Counted from the first letter of the stretch, positions 18,476 to 29,854 are shown. The stretch is DNA of 64,000 nucleotides from Hyunsoonleella aestuarii (GCF_006148925.1 NZ_VAWB01000002.1:1-64000), one strand, 5' to 3'. Numbers and translations: made by a program. Notes: generated from the letters alone by a model not told the origin.

Positions 18476-21124
18476 ATGCAAATTCCATCAAAATATGATG
18501 CTAGTCAGGTAGAAGGTAAGTGGTATGATTACTGGATGAAAAATAACTATTTTCATTCAACACCAGATGAAAGAGAGCCTTACACAATTGTCATTCCTCC
18601 ACCAAACGTAACGGGAGTTTTGCATATGGGACACATGCTGAATAATACTATTCAAGATGTATTAATTCGACGTGCACGTTTACAAGGGAAAAATGCTTGT
18701 TGGGTGCCAGGTACCGATCACGCATCTATCGCAACAGAGGCTAAGGTAGTGGCGAAGCTAAAGGAGCAAGGAATTGATAAAAACGATTTATCTCGAGACG
18801 AATTTCTAAAGCATGCTTGGGATTGGACGCATGAGTTTGGTGGGGTGATTTTAGAGCAGTTAAAAAAACTAGGATGTTCATGTGATTGGGACAGAACCAA
18901 ATTCACCATGGATGACGATATGTCTGAAGCTGTAATAAAGGTTTTTGTCGATTTATACAATAAAGGCCTAATTTATCGGGGTTATCGTATGGTAAACTGG
19001 GATCCAGAAGCCCAAACCACACTGTCTGATGAGGAAGTTGAGTACGTTGAAAAACAAGGGAAGCTCTATTATGTCAACTATAAATTAGAAGGGTCTAACA
19101 AGACCTTAACTATTGCTACTACTAGACCAGAAACCATTCTTGGTGACACCGCTATTTGTATTAATCCTAACGATGAAAGACATCAAGCTTTAAAAGGAAA
19201 AAGAGCAATAGTCCCAATATGCGAGCGTTCCATTCCTATTATTCAGGATGACTATGTAGATGTTGAATTTGGAACGGGTTGCTTAAAGGTAACACCAGCA
19301 CATGATGAAAATGATAAGGGTCTAGGTGATAAACACGGATTGGAAGTTATTGATATTTTTAATTCAGATGCAACCTTAAATAGTTTCGGATTGCATTATC
19401 AAGGAAGAGACCGTTTTGAGGTTCGAAAGGATATTGTAAAAGAATTGGAGGATAAAGGTCATATTCTAAAGATTGAGGATTACAACAACCGTGTTGGGAT
19501 TTCAGAACGCACTAAGGCTATTATAGAGCCTCGTTTAAGCGACCAATGGTTTTTAAAAATGCAAGAATTAGCGAAACCTGCTTTGAAAGCCGTTTTAGAA
19601 ACAGAGGATATTAAGTTGTTTCCTAAAAAGTTTGAAAACACCTATCGCCATTGGATGGAAAATATTCGAGATTGGAATATTTCGCGTCAGTTATGGTGGG
19701 GGCAACAAATTCCAGCCTATTATTATGGAGATGGTAAAGAAGATTTTGTAGTAGCTGAATCCATAGAAGAAGCTGTCGAACTTGCGAATAAAAAACTGTC
19801 TGTCACTTCGGGCGCAGTCGATAAGTCTTTAGTTGTAGGCGATTTACGTCAGGACTCTGACGCACTCGATACGTGGTTTTCCTCATGGTTATGGCCAATG
19901 AGTGTATTCGATGGCATAAGAAATCCTGAAAACGAAGACATTAAATACTATTATCCAACCAACGATTTGGTAACGGGACCAGACATTTTGTTTTTCTGGG
20001 TGGCGCGTATGATTGTGGCAGGCTATGAGTACAAAAATGAAAAACCTTTTGAAAATGTTTACCTTACCGGATTAGTGAGAGATAAACAACGCCGAAAAAT
20101 GAGTAAATCACTAGGTAATTCTCCAGATGCTTTAAAACTCATCTCGGATTATGGTGCCGATGGGGTACGTGTTGGTTTATTATTAAGTTCTGCAGCAGGT
20201 AATGATTTAATGTTCGATGAGGCGCTTTGTAACCAAGGAAAAGGCTTTGCCAATAAAGTTTGGAATGCATTTAGACTTATAGAAGGGTGGGAAGTTACCG
20301 ATATTGAACAACCGCAATCCTCTAAAATAGCCATTGAATGGTTTGAAGCGAAGTTTCAGCAGGCTCTAAATACAATCGAGAATCATTACAGCAAGTACCG
20401 CATTAGCGATGCCTTAATGGAAACCTATAAATTAATTTGGAATGACTTCTGTTCGTGGTTTTTAGAGATGATAAAACCAGCATATCAACAGGCTATTGAT
20501 AAAAAAACCTACGATGCGGCTATTGCTATTTTAGAAAATAATCTAAAAATATTGCATCCTTTTATGCCTTTCATAACCGAAGAAATTTGGCAGCATATTG
20601 TAGAACGCAATACCGATGAAGCTTTAATCGTTTCTAAATGGCCAGAATTTAATGAAGTCAGTACTAGCTTAGTCAATGAATTTGATTTTGCTTCAGAGGT
20701 TATATCTGGCATAAGAACCATTAGAAAACAAAAAAATATTGCTTTTAAAGATGCTATTGGATTTAGTGTGATTAATAACGAAAACACAAAGGCTACCTTC
20801 GATGCTATAATCTCTAAGTTAGGAAACCTAGAAGCTATTAATTATGTTTCTGAAGCTGTTGAAGGAGCGCTAACCTTTAGGGTAAAATCTAATGAATATT
20901 TTATTCCAATGGCTGGAGCGATAGACGTTGGGGCTGAGGTTGAAAAATTAACCGAAGAATTAAAATATACCGAAGGTTTCTTAAAATCGGTTCAAAAGAA
21001 ATTATCTAACGATCGTTTTGTAAACAATGCACCCAAGCAAGTTGTGGCTAGCGAAAAGAAAAAAGAAGCAGATGCTTTGGCAAAGATTGATACTTTAAAG
21101 GCAAGTTTGGCTAGTTTAGAGTAA
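18476..21124 (+). CDS. valS: valyl-tRNA synthetase
   Basis: 882 residues from the ATG at 18476 ([20 protein letters not shown]). The frame extends to a TTG 11 codons upstream, but that lies on the promoter side and the alignment-like start is here. It charges tRNA-Val. Class I signatures: [17 protein letters not shown] (HIGH) and [13 protein letters not shown] (KMSKS). The editing domain region includes [13 protein letters not shown]. The anticodon-binding domain and a C-terminal coiled-coil arm ([12 protein letters not shown]) complete the usual length. Confidence 0.96.
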   Translation: MQIPSKYDASQVEGKWYDYWMKNNYFHSTPDEREPYTIVIPPPNVTGVLHMGHMLNNTIQDVLIRRARLQGKNACWVPGTDHASIATEAKVVAKLKEQGIDKNDLSRDEFLKHAWDWTHEFGGVILEQLKKLGCSCDWDRTKFTMDDDMSEAVIKVFVDLYNKGLIYRGYRMVNWDPEAQTTLSDEEVEYVEKQGKLYYVNYKLEGSNKTLTIATTRPETILGDTAICINPNDERHQALKGKRAIVPICERSIPIIQDDYVDVEFGTGCLKVTPAHDENDKGLGDKHGLEVIDIFNSDATLNSFGLHYQGRDRFEVRKDIVKELEDKGHILKIEDYNNRVGISERTKAIIEPRLSDQWFLKMQELAKPALKAVLETEDIKLFPKKFENTYRHWMENIRDWNISRQLWWGQQIPAYYYGDGKEDFVVAESIEEAVELANKKLSVTSGAVDKSLVVGDLRQDSDALDTWFSSWLWPMSVFDGIRNPENEDIKYYYPTNDLVTGPDILFFWVARMIVAGYEYKNEKPFENVYLTGLVRDKQRRKMSKSLGNSPDALKLISDYGADGVRVGLLLSSAAGNDLMFDEALCNQGKGFANKVWNAFRLIEGWEVTDIEQPQSSKIAIEWFEAKFQQALNTIENHYSKYRISDALMETYKLIWNDFCSWFLEMIKPAYQQAIDKKTYDAAIAILENNLKILHPFMPFITEEIWQHIVERNTDEALIVSKWPEFNEVSTSLVNEFDFASEVISGIRTIRKQKNIAFKDAIGFSVINNENTKATFDAIISKLGNLEAINYVSEAVEGALTFRVKSNEYFIPMAGAIDVGAEVEKLTEELKYTEGFLKSVQKKLSNDRFVNNAPKQVVASEKKKEADALAKIDTLKASLASLE

Positions 21125-21198
21125 TTTTTTGTTGTCGTTTATGGCTTCAAAGAAATGCGCCGTTATTTTATTGCTTGCATCCGACGTTAAACTAATTT

Positions 21199-21223
21199 AG
21201 TTGAAAATTTTACAAATTCAACT
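21199..21223 (+). terminator. weak terminator-like hairpin after valS
   Basis: AGTTGAA / TTCAACT arms (7 bp) with an 11-base loop, followed by TTTTG. The stem is short and AT-rich, so this is tentative. Confidence 0.35.
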
Positions 21224-21250
21224 TTTGCCTAATGCCTTTTGGGACTAACA

Positions 21251-22483
21251 TTAATTCCTCAAATTCTTAATCCGTTCCAAAAGTGTAGGATGCGAATAAT
21301 GCATAAATACATAAGCGGGATGAGGTGTTAAGTTGCTTAAACTATTTTTAGATAGCTTCTTTAATGAAGTGATCAGCGGTTCACCTTTGTATGTAGTTTT
21401 GGCGTAGTCATCGGCTTGATATTCAAATTTTCTTGAAAACACATTCATAATTAATCCTGTAATTTCAGAGATTGGTGAGTAAAGGAGCGTAAAAGCAATT
21501 AACCCAATATGAAAACTTGGTATTTGTACACCAATGGCTTGAGATAATAAGGGATTTGAAATAAACAAAGATAAAATATAAAGTGTCATCCCTATTAATA
21601 CAATGGAAGCAAACAAATTAAAAATAATGTGTTTCTTTTTATAATGTCCAACCTCATGAGCTAAAACAGCAACAATTTCTTCATCTTCTAAATCATTAAT
21701 CAATGTGTCATAGAGTGTGACCCGTTTTTCACTACCAAAACCAGAAAAATAGGCATTAGCTTTTGTACTTCGTTTAGAACCATTAATCACGAATATTTTA
21801 TCCAATTTAAAACCAACAGTTTTAGCGTAAGCCGAAATTTTATCTCTTAATGTTCCTTCTTCTAAAGGCATTTGCTTATTAAAAAGTGGCACAATCAATT
21901 TAGAATAAAACATATTCATAAACAAAGTGAATACGCCAACTAATCCCCATGCATAAAGCCAAAATTGTTTTCCAGTAGCCTCATAGAACCAAATAATAAG
22001 TGCTAAAATTCCACCACCAACAATAGCCATCATAAGCCAACCTTTAAGTTTGTCTGCAATAAAAGTTTTTATGGTTGTTTTATTAAATCCGAATTTTTCT
22101 TCAATTACAAAGGTGCTGTAATATGAAAGTGGTGTCGTTAATAAATCGCTGCCAATCATAATGATACCAAAGAAAATTAAAGCAATTATAATAGGGGTTT
22201 CACTATAACTTCTGGCTATGTCATCTATAAATTCAAAACCATCAAACCATAAAAAACCCAACGTTAGTGCAAGTGAAAACGATGAGGTGATTATTCCGAA
22301 CCTGTATTTTGTCGCTTTGTAATTCTGTGACTTTTTGTATTCATCAGCATCGTAAACATCTTGTAGATCACTTGGTAAGTCATCATTAAAATGTTTAGCA
22401 TTTAATGCGTCTAATACCTTATCAACAATAAAGTTAATAACAATAATTGCTATGATAATATAGAAAAGTGTGTTTGCAGTCAT
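21251..22483 (-). CDS. M48 family metallopeptidase (Ste24/CAAX prenyl protease type)
   Basis: 410 residues, multi-pass membrane zinc protease. The catalytic motif HEVGH is in VLAHEVGHYKKKHI, with a downstream Glu in FEYQADDYA as third zinc ligand. An N-terminal CAAX-protease domain supplies about five helices. Bacterial members probably act in membrane protein quality control rather than prenyl processing. It follows the RNA methyltransferase gene on the same strand, 6 bases apart. Confidence 0.92.
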   Translation of the reverse strand: MTANTLFYIIIAIIVINFIVDKVLDALNAKHFNDDLPSDLQDVYDADEYKKSQNYKATKYRFGIITSSFSLALTLGFLWFDGFEFIDDIARSYSETPIIIALIFFGIIMIGSDLLTTPLSYYSTFVIEEKFGFNKTTIKTFIADKLKGWLMMAIVGGGILALIIWFYEATGKQFWLYAWGLVGVFTLFMNMFYSKLIVPLFNKQMPLEEGTLRDKISAYAKTVGFKLDKIFVINGSKRSTKANAYFSGFGSEKRVTLYDTLINDLEDEEIVAVLAHEVGHYKKKHIIFNLFASIVLIGMTLYILSLFISNPLLSQAIGVQIPSFHIGLIAFTLLYSPISEITGLIMNVFSRKFEYQADDYAKTTYKGEPLITSLKKLSKNSLSNLTPHPAYVFMHYSHPTLLERIKNLRN

Positions 22484-22489
22484 TTAGTA

Positions 22490-23284
22490 TTATTTAAAAT
22501 CACGTTGTCGTTTAGCTTCAAAAATAAGAACCCCAGCAGCAACAGAAACATTCATGGAATCTATTTCACCTTGCATTGGTATAATAATGTTCTGGGTAGA
22601 ATTTTCTAGCCATTCATTACTTAGGCCTGTAGCTTCTGTGCCAACAACAATAGCTGTAGGTTTATTGAAATCTTGTGTGAGATAATTTACTGAGGCTCGT
22701 AAGGCTGCACAATAAATATTAATATGGTTTGCTTTTAGAAATTCAATAATTTCTATGGTTGTTCCAGTTGCAATTTCATTTGTAAATAAACAACCTACAC
22801 TGGAACGTACAATGTTTGGATTGTATAAATCGGTTTTAGGATTAGCAATAATTACTGCATCCAAATTTGCCGCATCGGCAGTTCTTAACAGTGCGCCAAT
22901 GTTTCCTGGTTTTTCAGGTGCTTCGGCAACTAAAATTAAAGGATTTTTATTGGCTAGTTTTAAATCTATTAAATGATTGCTTTTAGTATGTGCTAACGCT
23001 AAAATGCCTTCTGTGGTATCGCGATATGCTAATTTTTGGTATACCTCTTTTGAAATTTCTATTAGGTCTATTGGTTGTGATGTTAAGTCGTTAAGCTGAT
23101 CAATAGAAAATAAGTCGGGAAAAAATAAAATGGTTTTTATCTTATACCCGCCTTTAATCGCTAAAGAAATTTCACGATGCCCTTCGATTAAAAACAAGCC
23201 GGATTTTTTGCGTTCGCGAGATTTGTCCTTTAATTGAACAAGGTATTTTATATAAGTGTTTTGTGGGCTTATTATTATTTTCAT
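22490..23284 (-). CDS. TrmH/SpoU family RNA 2'-O-methyltransferase
   Basis: 264 residues. N-terminal RNA-binding region (SRERKKSGLFLIEGHREI, about 20-40) followed by the SPOUT knot with motif 1 APEKPGNIGALLRTADA, motif 2 IVVGTEATGLS and motif 3 IPMQGEIDSMNVSVAAGVL. The trefoil-knot fold binds AdoMet. It is probably an rRNA or tRNA ribose methylase, but the target nucleotide cannot be named. First gene of a pair with the M48 protease. Confidence 0.92.
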   Translation of the reverse strand: MKIIISPQNTYIKYLVQLKDKSRERKKSGLFLIEGHREISLAIKGGYKIKTILFFPDLFSIDQLNDLTSQPIDLIEISKEVYQKLAYRDTTEGILALAHTKSNHLIDLKLANKNPLILVAEAPEKPGNIGALLRTADAANLDAVIIANPKTDLYNPNIVRSSVGCLFTNEIATGTTIEIIEFLKANHINIYCAALRASVNYLTQDFNKPTAIVVGTEATGLSNEWLENSTQNIIIPMQGEIDSMNVSVAAGVLIFEAKRQRDFK

Positions 23285-23366
23285 AAAGGAGAAACAAAAG
23301 TAAATGTTTTTATGTAATTATAATCTACTAACTTCGTCAAAGAAGTAAACCATTTAAAATACACCA

Positions 23367-24155
23367 ATGAAAAGAATACTTTTCTTATCTCTTATAGTTT
23401 TAATTTTTTCATGTAAAAATAAAACAGCACCAACTATAGATTATTCTGAAGAAACACTTGATGTAACAACTAGTGTCTACCCAGAAAATATTACAAAAGT
23501 ATTTGATGCTCACGGGAGTTTAGATAAATGGAATACCATGAAGGCTCTTGAATTTACCATGAAAAGGTCAAATGGTGACGAGGTAACCACGACTAATTTG
23601 AAGAACAGAAGATCGTTAATTGAGATGCCAAATCACCTTATTGGGTTTAACGGAGAAGATGTTTGGTTAAAAAATAAAGATACTGCCACTTACAAGGGAA
23701 ATGCTAGATTCTATTATAACCTGATGTTCTATTTTTACGCGATACCATTTATTTTGGCAGATGATGGTATTATTTATGAAGATGTAGACGCGTTAGATTT
23801 TGAAGGTAAATCGTATCCTGGTATTAAAATATCTTATGAAGGTGGAGTAGGAGAGTCGCCAGAGGACGAGTATATTTTATATTATGATGCCGATTCCCAT
23901 CAGATGGAATGGCTGGGTTATACGGTTACTTATTTTACGAAGGAAAAAAGTAAAGAATGGCATTTTATAAAGTATAGTAATTGGCAAAATATTGATGGTT
24001 TAGTGTTGCCAGAAACTTTAACTTGGTATAATATTGAGAATAATATACCAGCTACCGTGCGCAGTGATTTAAAATTCACGGATATTAAAATATCTAAAGA
24101 AAAACCAGAAGATGGTATTTTTGAGGTGCCAAATGGAGCGGAACTTATACCTTAA
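23367..24155 (+). CDS. DUF6503-type lipoprotein
   Basis: 262 residues. MKRILFLSLIVLIFSCKN is a lipoprotein signal with lipobox Cys at residue 16. The rest is a beta-rich domain with AHGSLDKWNTMKALEFTM, a feature of a flavobacterial family annotated DUF6503 and related to LolA/LppX-like folds. No function is established. Its stop shares a TTAA (24152-24155) with the stop of the convergent gene. Confidence 0.72.
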   Translation: MKRILFLSLIVLIFSCKNKTAPTIDYSEETLDVTTSVYPENITKVFDAHGSLDKWNTMKALEFTMKRSNGDEVTTTNLKNRRSLIEMPNHLIGFNGEDVWLKNKDTATYKGNARFYYNLMFYFYAIPFILADDGIIYEDVDALDFEGKSYPGIKISYEGGVGESPEDEYILYYDADSHQMEWLGYTVTYFTKEKSKEWHFIKYSNWQNIDGLVLPETLTWYNIENNIPATVRSDLKFTDIKISKEKPEDGIFEVPNGAELIP

Positions 24156-24505
24156 TGCCTATAATCTCTAGCATCAAGCATTAAGTTACTCCCATCACCC
24201 GGGAATTTATGCATAATTTTGTTGAGCTCCTTGCTTAAATCAATGTCTATTGGTTGAAAATTAGAAAATTTAATGCGTTTTGAATCAATATAGAGGCTAT
24301 TTTTTGGTAAATCATCAACATACTTAACAGCAATTATTTGACTATTCAAATCAGGATTTAATGTGGTTGTATAATAAAATGAGTTTTCGTCGTTTTGGTA
24401 TTTAAAATCAACTGCAAGATGCAGTGTTGTATTCGTGTCATTATCTTGTTGAGCATAATTATTTAAGCATAATCCTAAAACCAGTGTAAATAATATTATT
24501 CTCAT
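24152..24505 (-). CDS. small secreted protein, unknown function
   Basis: 117 residues with a signal peptide (MRIILFTLVLGLCLNNYAQ). The mature part is about 98 residues, mostly predicted beta strand, with no Cys and no motif I recognise. It ends in a 4-base overlap with the DUF6503 gene, a tail-to-tail arrangement in which TTAA supplies a TAA on each strand. Good codon use for the genome and a clean signal peptide support it as a real gene. Confidence 0.6.
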   Translation of the reverse strand: MRIILFTLVLGLCLNNYAQQDNDTNTTLHLAVDFKYQNDENSFYYTTTLNPDLNSQIIAVKYVDDLPKNSLYIDSKRIKFSNFQPIDIDLSKELNKIMHKFPGDGSNLMLDARDYRH

Positions 24506-24587
24506 AACTTAAATTTAAGTTTTTAAGTTAAAAAAAATAAAAATGCGATGGGTGTTTAAAACAATGCCTAATTGATTTTTCACCCCA

Positions 24588-25655
24588 TTATACTGGGTGA
24601 TTTTCAATATAATTTACCAGCAGAGCAACAACATAGCTGTAACTTTCCATGCCTTTATTTTGGTTATTGGCCTTGAGGAAATTACTATAAAATATTTTGA
24701 AGAAAGGTTCTAATGGGTTTTGGTGCGCTTCCCAGAATTCTCGTGTTTCTTTATAGTTTTTTAAAATACCCTTATTTACATCGGCTGCTAAATCTTCAAA
24801 CAAACACTCGTCACGCATGTAAATTTCATTTAAGCAAAAACGTAAACCAAAGGTGTATCCTGAATATTTAAAGTAAATGTTGTCGTGGTTTGTGGCTGCC
24901 ATAAAGCCAATAAAATTAGCTTCATTTTCAGCAGCATAACCTAGTTGGTGTGCCATTTCATGAGAAGTCGTGGTAGGAAATTTAAAAACAGGAATAATAC
25001 CATCTACTTGAGCTTCGTTTGTTAGCGGATTTAAATAACCACTAAAACCCATATATGTCAAGGGGTAACTAAATAATGATTTTTTGGTACTTCTTGGATG
25101 GTATTCTAAATGCGGAAAGCGTTCTTTTAAGTTTTCGTAACCATTTGGGGCTAACTTAAGTATATCACTTTTGCTTAAAGGTAAATCTATTTTAACCGTA
25201 TCGTTATCAGTTATTTTTAAGTGTATTGAATTAGATTTTTCGATTAATTTGTTAGTGACATCTATCAATTGCTCGGTCGAATATTCCGATTTTAAATTTA
25301 GATTCTTATGTAACGGTAACCTATGATAATTCATGCCCCATAATACATGAAAGGCAAAATAGATTATAGAAATAACTACAAAAATATCTATAAACCAATT
25401 TTTAGTATCCTTTCTAAGTCGCTTTCTGTTTTTATAAAACCATTGAATAGCGTATATAATAGCTAATGCATAGAATATGTCTCCAAAAGAAAACGGAACC
25501 CAACCAAACACATATCTAAAAATTTTCGACAGAAAGGGATATAGTCCATTACTGTAATACTGTTCAATAAATTCAGGAGATTTTGAAAGTAGTTTTATAA
25601 GTAAATATTGAGGTAATATACTTAGAGCTAATACTAATTTTGTTTTCTTCAGCAT
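24588..25655 (-). CDS. DUF3810 membrane zincin-like protein
   Basis: 355 residues. Three N-terminal membrane helices precede a soluble domain with the zinc-protease-like motif HEMAHQ (TTTSHEMAHQLGYAAENEANF, quoted in part). EANF may supply the downstream acidic ligand. This is the DUF3810 layout; catalytic activity has not been shown to my knowledge. It is monocistronic and divergent from pepD, whose start is 73 bases away. Confidence 0.85.
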   Translation of the reverse strand: MLKKTKLVLALSILPQYLLIKLLSKSPEFIEQYYSNGLYPFLSKIFRYVFGWVPFSFGDIFYALAIIYAIQWFYKNRKRLRKDTKNWFIDIFVVISIIYFAFHVLWGMNYHRLPLHKNLNLKSEYSTEQLIDVTNKLIEKSNSIHLKITDNDTVKIDLPLSKSDILKLAPNGYENLKERFPHLEYHPRSTKKSLFSYPLTYMGFSGYLNPLTNEAQVDGIIPVFKFPTTTSHEMAHQLGYAAENEANFIGFMAATNHDNIYFKYSGYTFGLRFCLNEIYMRDECLFEDLAADVNKGILKNYKETREFWEAHQNPLEPFFKIFYSNFLKANNQNKGMESYSYVVALLVNYIENHPV

Positions 25656-25728
25656 AAATCAAAAATAGGGAAATGTTTATTAATCCTCTTAAGGAAAATG
25701 TATCTTTGTTCACTATACTTTTACTATT

Positions 25729-27192
25729 ATGAATTCAGAAATAAGACAATTAGAGCCTAAAGCATTGTGGAATAAATTTGCCGATTTAAACGCAGTTCCA
25801 AGACCTTCAAAAAAGGAAGAACGGGTTATAGCCTTTATGAAAAATTTTGGCGAAAACCTTGGTTTAGAAACTATTGTAGATAAGGTTGGAAATGTTATCA
25901 TTAAAAAGCCTGCAAGAGCTGGTATGGGAGATAGAACCACAGTTGTGATGCAATCGCATTTAGATATGGTACATCAAAAAAATAATCATACGGTATTTGA
26001 TTTTGATAATCAAGGTATCGAAATGTATGTAGATGGCGATTGGGTTAGAGCTAAAGGCACTACTTTGGGTGCAGATAATGGTTTAGGCGTTGCAACAATT
26101 ATGGCGATTTTAGAAAGCACCGAAATTCCACATCCAGCTATTGAAGCGTTATTTACTATTGATGAAGAAACGGGAATGACCGGCGCCATGGGATTAAAAG
26201 GCGGATTATTATCTGGCGGAATACTTTTGAATTTAGATACAGAAGAAGATGATGAAATAGGCGTGGGATGTGCAGGAGGTATTGACGTTACGGCGACAAG
26301 AAGTTACGAAGAGGAAGAGACACCTGAGTATAAGATTGGTTATAAAATAGAGGTTAAGGGTTTGCAAGGTGGTCATTCGGGTATGCAAATACATGAAGGT
26401 TTGGGTAACGCTAATAAAATTTTGAACCGTTTACTTTTTGATGGTTTCGAGAATTTTGGTTTGCGTATTTCTGAAATTGATGGAGGAAGTTTACGCAACG
26501 CTATTCCAAGAGAGAGCAATGCTATTGTTGCTATAGACGCTATTCATGAAGACGCTTTTTTATTAGACATAAATATACTTTCCAATGCCATAAAGAAAGA
26601 GATTAAAACTATGGAACCTGATTTGGTGATTGAGGTTTCAAAAATTAAAACACCAAAATTAATTATGGATTTAGGGGTTCAAGAAGGTTTTACTAGAGCA
26701 ATGTATGCAGCGCTTAATGGTGTTTACAGAATGAGTGCAGATATTCCGGAATTGGTTGAGACCTCTAATAATATTGCAAGAGTTATAGTGAAAGATGGTG
26801 AAATTAAAGTAGGATGCTTGACTCGTTCCTCGGTAGAAAGTTCTAAAATGGATTTAGCGAATACGCTTCGTTCTACTTTTGAATTAACAGGTTGTGAAGT
26901 GGAGCTTTCTGGAGATTATCCTGGTTGGACGCCAAACATGGACTCTAAGATTTTGAAAGTTATGACTAAGTTATATGAAGAATTAAATGGTGAAAAACCA
27001 CATGTAGCGGCTTGTCATGCCGGATTAGAATGTGGTATTTTAGGGCAAAATTACCCAGAGATGGATATGATTAGTTTTGGACCTAATATAAAAGGTGCAC
27101 ACTCACCTGATGAACGTGCACAAATTTCATCGGTTCAAAAGTATTGGAAGTTTGTTTTAGAGATATTAAAAAACATACCAAAAGGTATTTAA
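25729..27192 (+). CDS. pepD: aminoacyl-histidine dipeptidase (M20C)
   Basis: 487 residues, full family length. Di-zinc ligands are visible in order: SHLDMVHQ, GADNGLGV, DEETGMTG, LNLDTEEDDEI and the late GAHSPDER. The lid domain sits between. It cleaves Xaa-His and related dipeptides in the cytoplasm. Single gene. A 16-bp palindrome ATTTTATCGATAAAAT follows 7 bases after the stop. Confidence 0.94.
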   Translation: MNSEIRQLEPKALWNKFADLNAVPRPSKKEERVIAFMKNFGENLGLETIVDKVGNVIIKKPARAGMGDRTTVVMQSHLDMVHQKNNHTVFDFDNQGIEMYVDGDWVRAKGTTLGADNGLGVATIMAILESTEIPHPAIEALFTIDEETGMTGAMGLKGGLLSGGILLNLDTEEDDEIGVGCAGGIDVTATRSYEEEETPEYKIGYKIEVKGLQGGHSGMQIHEGLGNANKILNRLLFDGFENFGLRISEIDGGSLRNAIPRESNAIVAIDAIHEDAFLLDINILSNAIKKEIKTMEPDLVIEVSKIKTPKLIMDLGVQEGFTRAMYAALNGVYRMSADIPELVETSNNIARVIVKDGEIKVGCLTRSSVESSKMDLANTLRSTFELTGCEVELSGDYPGWTPNMDSKILKVMTKLYEELNGEKPHVAACHAGLECGILGQNYPEMDMISFGPNIKGAHSPDERAQISSVQKYWKFVLEILKNIPKGI

Positions 27193-27363
27193 AAATACAT
27201 TTTATCGATAAAATTTGCATTTCATCTATATTTTTATATATATTTGTTTTAACCAAAAATAAACTTTTTAAAAAGCGTTTTTCAGATGAAACATAAAGTA
27301 AGCACCCCAATCTGCCTCTAAAAAGAAACATTTGAAAAATTGCTTTTTACTTTTTGAATATAA

Positions 27364-27585
27364 TTAAGGTACTGGGTCGTAGCCAGAACCACCCCAAGGA
27401 TGGCAACTAAAAATCCGCTTTATAGCCAACCAACCACCTTTAAACAAACCATATTTTTTAAGTGCTTCAATAGAGTAATGCGAGCATGTAGGTTGAAATC
27501 TACAAGTAGCAGGTGTTAGTGGTGATATTAAAGTTTGATAGACTTTTATTAAAAACAAAAACGGGGCTATGAGTAGTTTTTTCAT
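27364..27585 (-). CDS. yidD: membrane protein insertion efficiency factor
   Basis: 73 residues. Family blocks are clear: [34 protein letters not shown] and [15 protein letters not shown], with three conserved Cys. The family assists YidC-dependent insertion. It is third gene of a folE-cysS-yidD order on the minus strand, separated from cysS by a decayed repeat-like element. Confidence 0.93.
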   Translation of the reverse strand: MKKLLIAPFLFLIKVYQTLISPLTPATCRFQPTCSHYSIEALKKYGLFKGGWLAIKRIFSCHPWGGSGYDPVP

Positions 27586-27588
27586 TTG

Positions 27589-27649
27589 TTATTCCTGAGA
27601 AATTAGGAATCTGTTTAATTGAAATGCAATTCTCGTTCAGAATGACAAA
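27589..27649. repeat. degenerate palindromic intergenic element between cysS and yidD
   Basis: Contains ATTCCTgagaaattAGGAAT (27591-27610), then ATTGAAATGCAATTCTCG, ending GAATGACA as a partial complement of the left end GTTATTC. The pattern matches the widespread bacterial element with core TTCCTGCGAAAGCAGGAATC ... GAATGAC, with several changes. Only one copy is seen in the window, so family membership rests on recalled pattern. Confidence 0.45.
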
Positions 27650-27653
27650 TTAC

Positions 27654-29135
27654 TTAATTAGTCGTAAATGTTGTGCCTTCTTTACCGTCTTTTAGCTGAA
27701 TACCAACTGCGGCTAATTCATCTCTAATTTTGTCAGATAATGCAAAATCTTTGTTTGCTCTTGCTTCTTGTCTTAGTTTTATCAAAACATCGACAGCACC
27801 TGCTAATTTATCACTTCCGGAGTTAGATTCGGCCGTGTTCTCTAAACCTAATACATCTAAAACAAAAGCATGCATTGTAGATTTAAAAAGCTCTAAATCG
27901 TCTTTTGTAATACTGGCTTTTCCTTCCTTTATTTGATTGATATATTTTACAGCTTCAAACAAATTAGCAATGAGAATAGGCGAATTAAAATCGTCATTCA
28001 TGGCATCATAACAATTCTGTCTCCATGTTGCAATATCAATTGTGGAATTATCGGATGCTTTTATGCTATTTAATAAGCTCATGCCATCCATCAGTCTATA
28101 AAAGCCTTTTTCACTGGCAAGTAAACCATCATTTGTTAAATCTAAAACACTTCTGTAGGACGATTGCGCGTTAAAAAAACGAATTACCCCTGGTGTAAAA
28201 GCTTTACTGAAAAACTTGTTTTCTCCAGACAGCAACTCACTTGGGTTTACCGTGTTTCCAGTAGATTTAGACATTCTAGAGCCATTTAATTCTAGCATAT
28301 TGGCGTGCATCCAATAGTTTACTGGCGATATACCTTTGGCAGCTTCGTTTTGTGCTATTTCGCATTCGTGATGTGGGAATTTTAAATCCATTCCACCACC
28401 GTGTATGTCAAACTGTTCTCCCAAATATTTAGTACTCATTGCGGTACACTCCAAATGCCAACCTGGGAATCCATCACTCCAGGGTGAAGGCCAGCGCATG
28501 ATATGCTGAGGTTCGGCTTTTTTCCAAAGCGCAAAATCTTGTGGATTTTTCTTATCGCTTTGCCCGTCTAAAGCGCGCGTATTATGAATTAAATCTTCTA
28601 ATTTACGCTTACTAAGTTTACCATATTCATGTGCTTCATTGAACTTGTGCACGTCAAAATATACTGAACCATTAACTTCATAGGCAAAACCATTTTCAAT
28701 GATTTTATTAATAAGTTCAATTTGTTCGATGATATGACCTGTTGCTGTTGGTTCAATGCTGGGAGGTAAGAAATTAAAAGTATTCAGAATATTATGAAAG
28801 TCAACCGTATAGCGTTGTACAACTTCCATAGGCTCAATTTGCTCTAAGCGTGCCTTTTTTGCTACTTTATCCTCACCTGCATCTTCATCGTTTTCTAAAT
28901 GTCCTGCATCGGTAATATTACGAACATATCGAACTTTATATCCTAAATGCTTTAAATAACGGAATACCATATCAAAAGACATAAAGGTTCTAACATTACC
29001 TAAATGGACGTTACTGTAAACAGTAGGGCCACAAACATACATGCCGATATGACCTTCGTTAATAGGTTTGAAAATTTCCTTTTTACCAGTAATGGAGTTA
29101 TATATTTTGATAGGATTAGTTTGGTATAATGGCAT
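27654..29135 (-). CDS. cysS: cysteinyl-tRNA synthetase
   Basis: 493 residues. Class I signature [18 protein letters not shown] (with the zinc Cys of CGPT) and KMSKS-type [13 protein letters not shown]. Further zinc ligands lie in WHLECTAMS and [10 protein letters not shown]. The C-terminal anticodon-binding helices include [21 protein letters not shown]. It charges tRNA-Cys. It follows folE by 41 bases on the same strand. Confidence 0.96.
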   Translation of the reverse strand: MPLYQTNPIKIYNSITGKKEIFKPINEGHIGMYVCGPTVYSNVHLGNVRTFMSFDMVFRYLKHLGYKVRYVRNITDAGHLENDEDAGEDKVAKKARLEQIEPMEVVQRYTVDFHNILNTFNFLPPSIEPTATGHIIEQIELINKIIENGFAYEVNGSVYFDVHKFNEAHEYGKLSKRKLEDLIHNTRALDGQSDKKNPQDFALWKKAEPQHIMRWPSPWSDGFPGWHLECTAMSTKYLGEQFDIHGGGMDLKFPHHECEIAQNEAAKGISPVNYWMHANMLELNGSRMSKSTGNTVNPSELLSGENKFFSKAFTPGVIRFFNAQSSYRSVLDLTNDGLLASEKGFYRLMDGMSLLNSIKASDNSTIDIATWRQNCYDAMNDDFNSPILIANLFEAVKYINQIKEGKASITKDDLELFKSTMHAFVLDVLGLENTAESNSGSDKLAGAVDVLIKLRQEARANKDFALSDKIRDELAAVGIQLKDGKEGTTFTTN

Positions 29136-29176
29136 TGGTATTGCTTGATAAATTAATGAAATTGTCTTTTCTGAAA

Positions 29177-29854
29177 CTAAAACTTTGTGTCTAATTTAAT
29201 ATAATCAAGAAACTCTCGACGCGTTGCCATATCTTTAAATTTTCCACCAAATTCTGAAGTTACAGTACTACTTTCAATATCGCGAATCCCTCTAGAATTA
29301 ACACACAAATGCTTGGCATCAATAACGCAAGCAACATCCTTTGTGCCTAAAACCTCTTGAAGTTCTCTAACTATTTGTATGGTTAAACGCTCTTGAACTT
29401 GGGGTCGTTTAGCAAAGTAATCAACAATGCGATTCATTTTAGATAGACCAACTACAGTGCCGTTAGATATATAAGCTATGTGAGCTTTTCCAACAATAGG
29501 GAGCAAATGATGTTCGCAAGTTGAATAAACGGTAATGTTTTTTTCAACTAGCATTTCTCCATACTTGTATTTATTATCGAACGTAGACGCGCTTGGTTTT
29601 TTGTTTGGGTCTAGACCTCCAAAAATTTCCTTAACAAACATTTTTGCCACACGATTAGGAGTTCCACTTAAACTGTCATCACTTAAATCTAATCCTAATG
29701 TTTCCATAATATGGCGAACATCATCTTTTATAATATCTATTTTCTCCTCGTTTGTAAGCTTAAATGCATCACCACGCATAGGCGTATTTTCGGATGTGCC
29801 AATGTGCTCATTTCCTAATGAATCAAAATCTTCTATATTACTATCAAATGCCAT
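29177..29854 (-). CDS. folE: GTP cyclohydrolase I
   Basis: 225 residues. It makes 7,8-dihydroneopterin triphosphate, the first step of folate and related pterins. Zinc ligands: Cys and His in [11 protein letters not shown] and Cys in KHLCVNSRG. Other landmarks are [22 protein letters not shown] and SEFGGKF. The first 35 residues are a variable lead. folP, a later enzyme of the pathway, is elsewhere at 42806. Confidence 0.95.
   Translation of the reverse strand: MAFDSNIEDFDSLGNEHIGTSENTPMRGDAFKLTNEEKIDIIKDDVRHIMETLGLDLSDDSLSGTPNRVAKMFVKEIFGGLDPNKKPSASTFDNKYKYGEMLVEKNITVYSTCEHHLLPIVGKAHIAYISNGTVVGLSKMNRIVDYFAKRPQVQERLTIQIVRELQEVLGTKDVACVIDAKHLCVNSRGIRDIESSTVTSEFGGKFKDMATRREFLDYIKLDTKF

Noticed and set aside
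24152-24155. TTAA shared by two convergent stop codons as a possible signal
   Set aside because: TTAA is its own reverse complement and gives TAA on both strands; compact convergent ends explain it.
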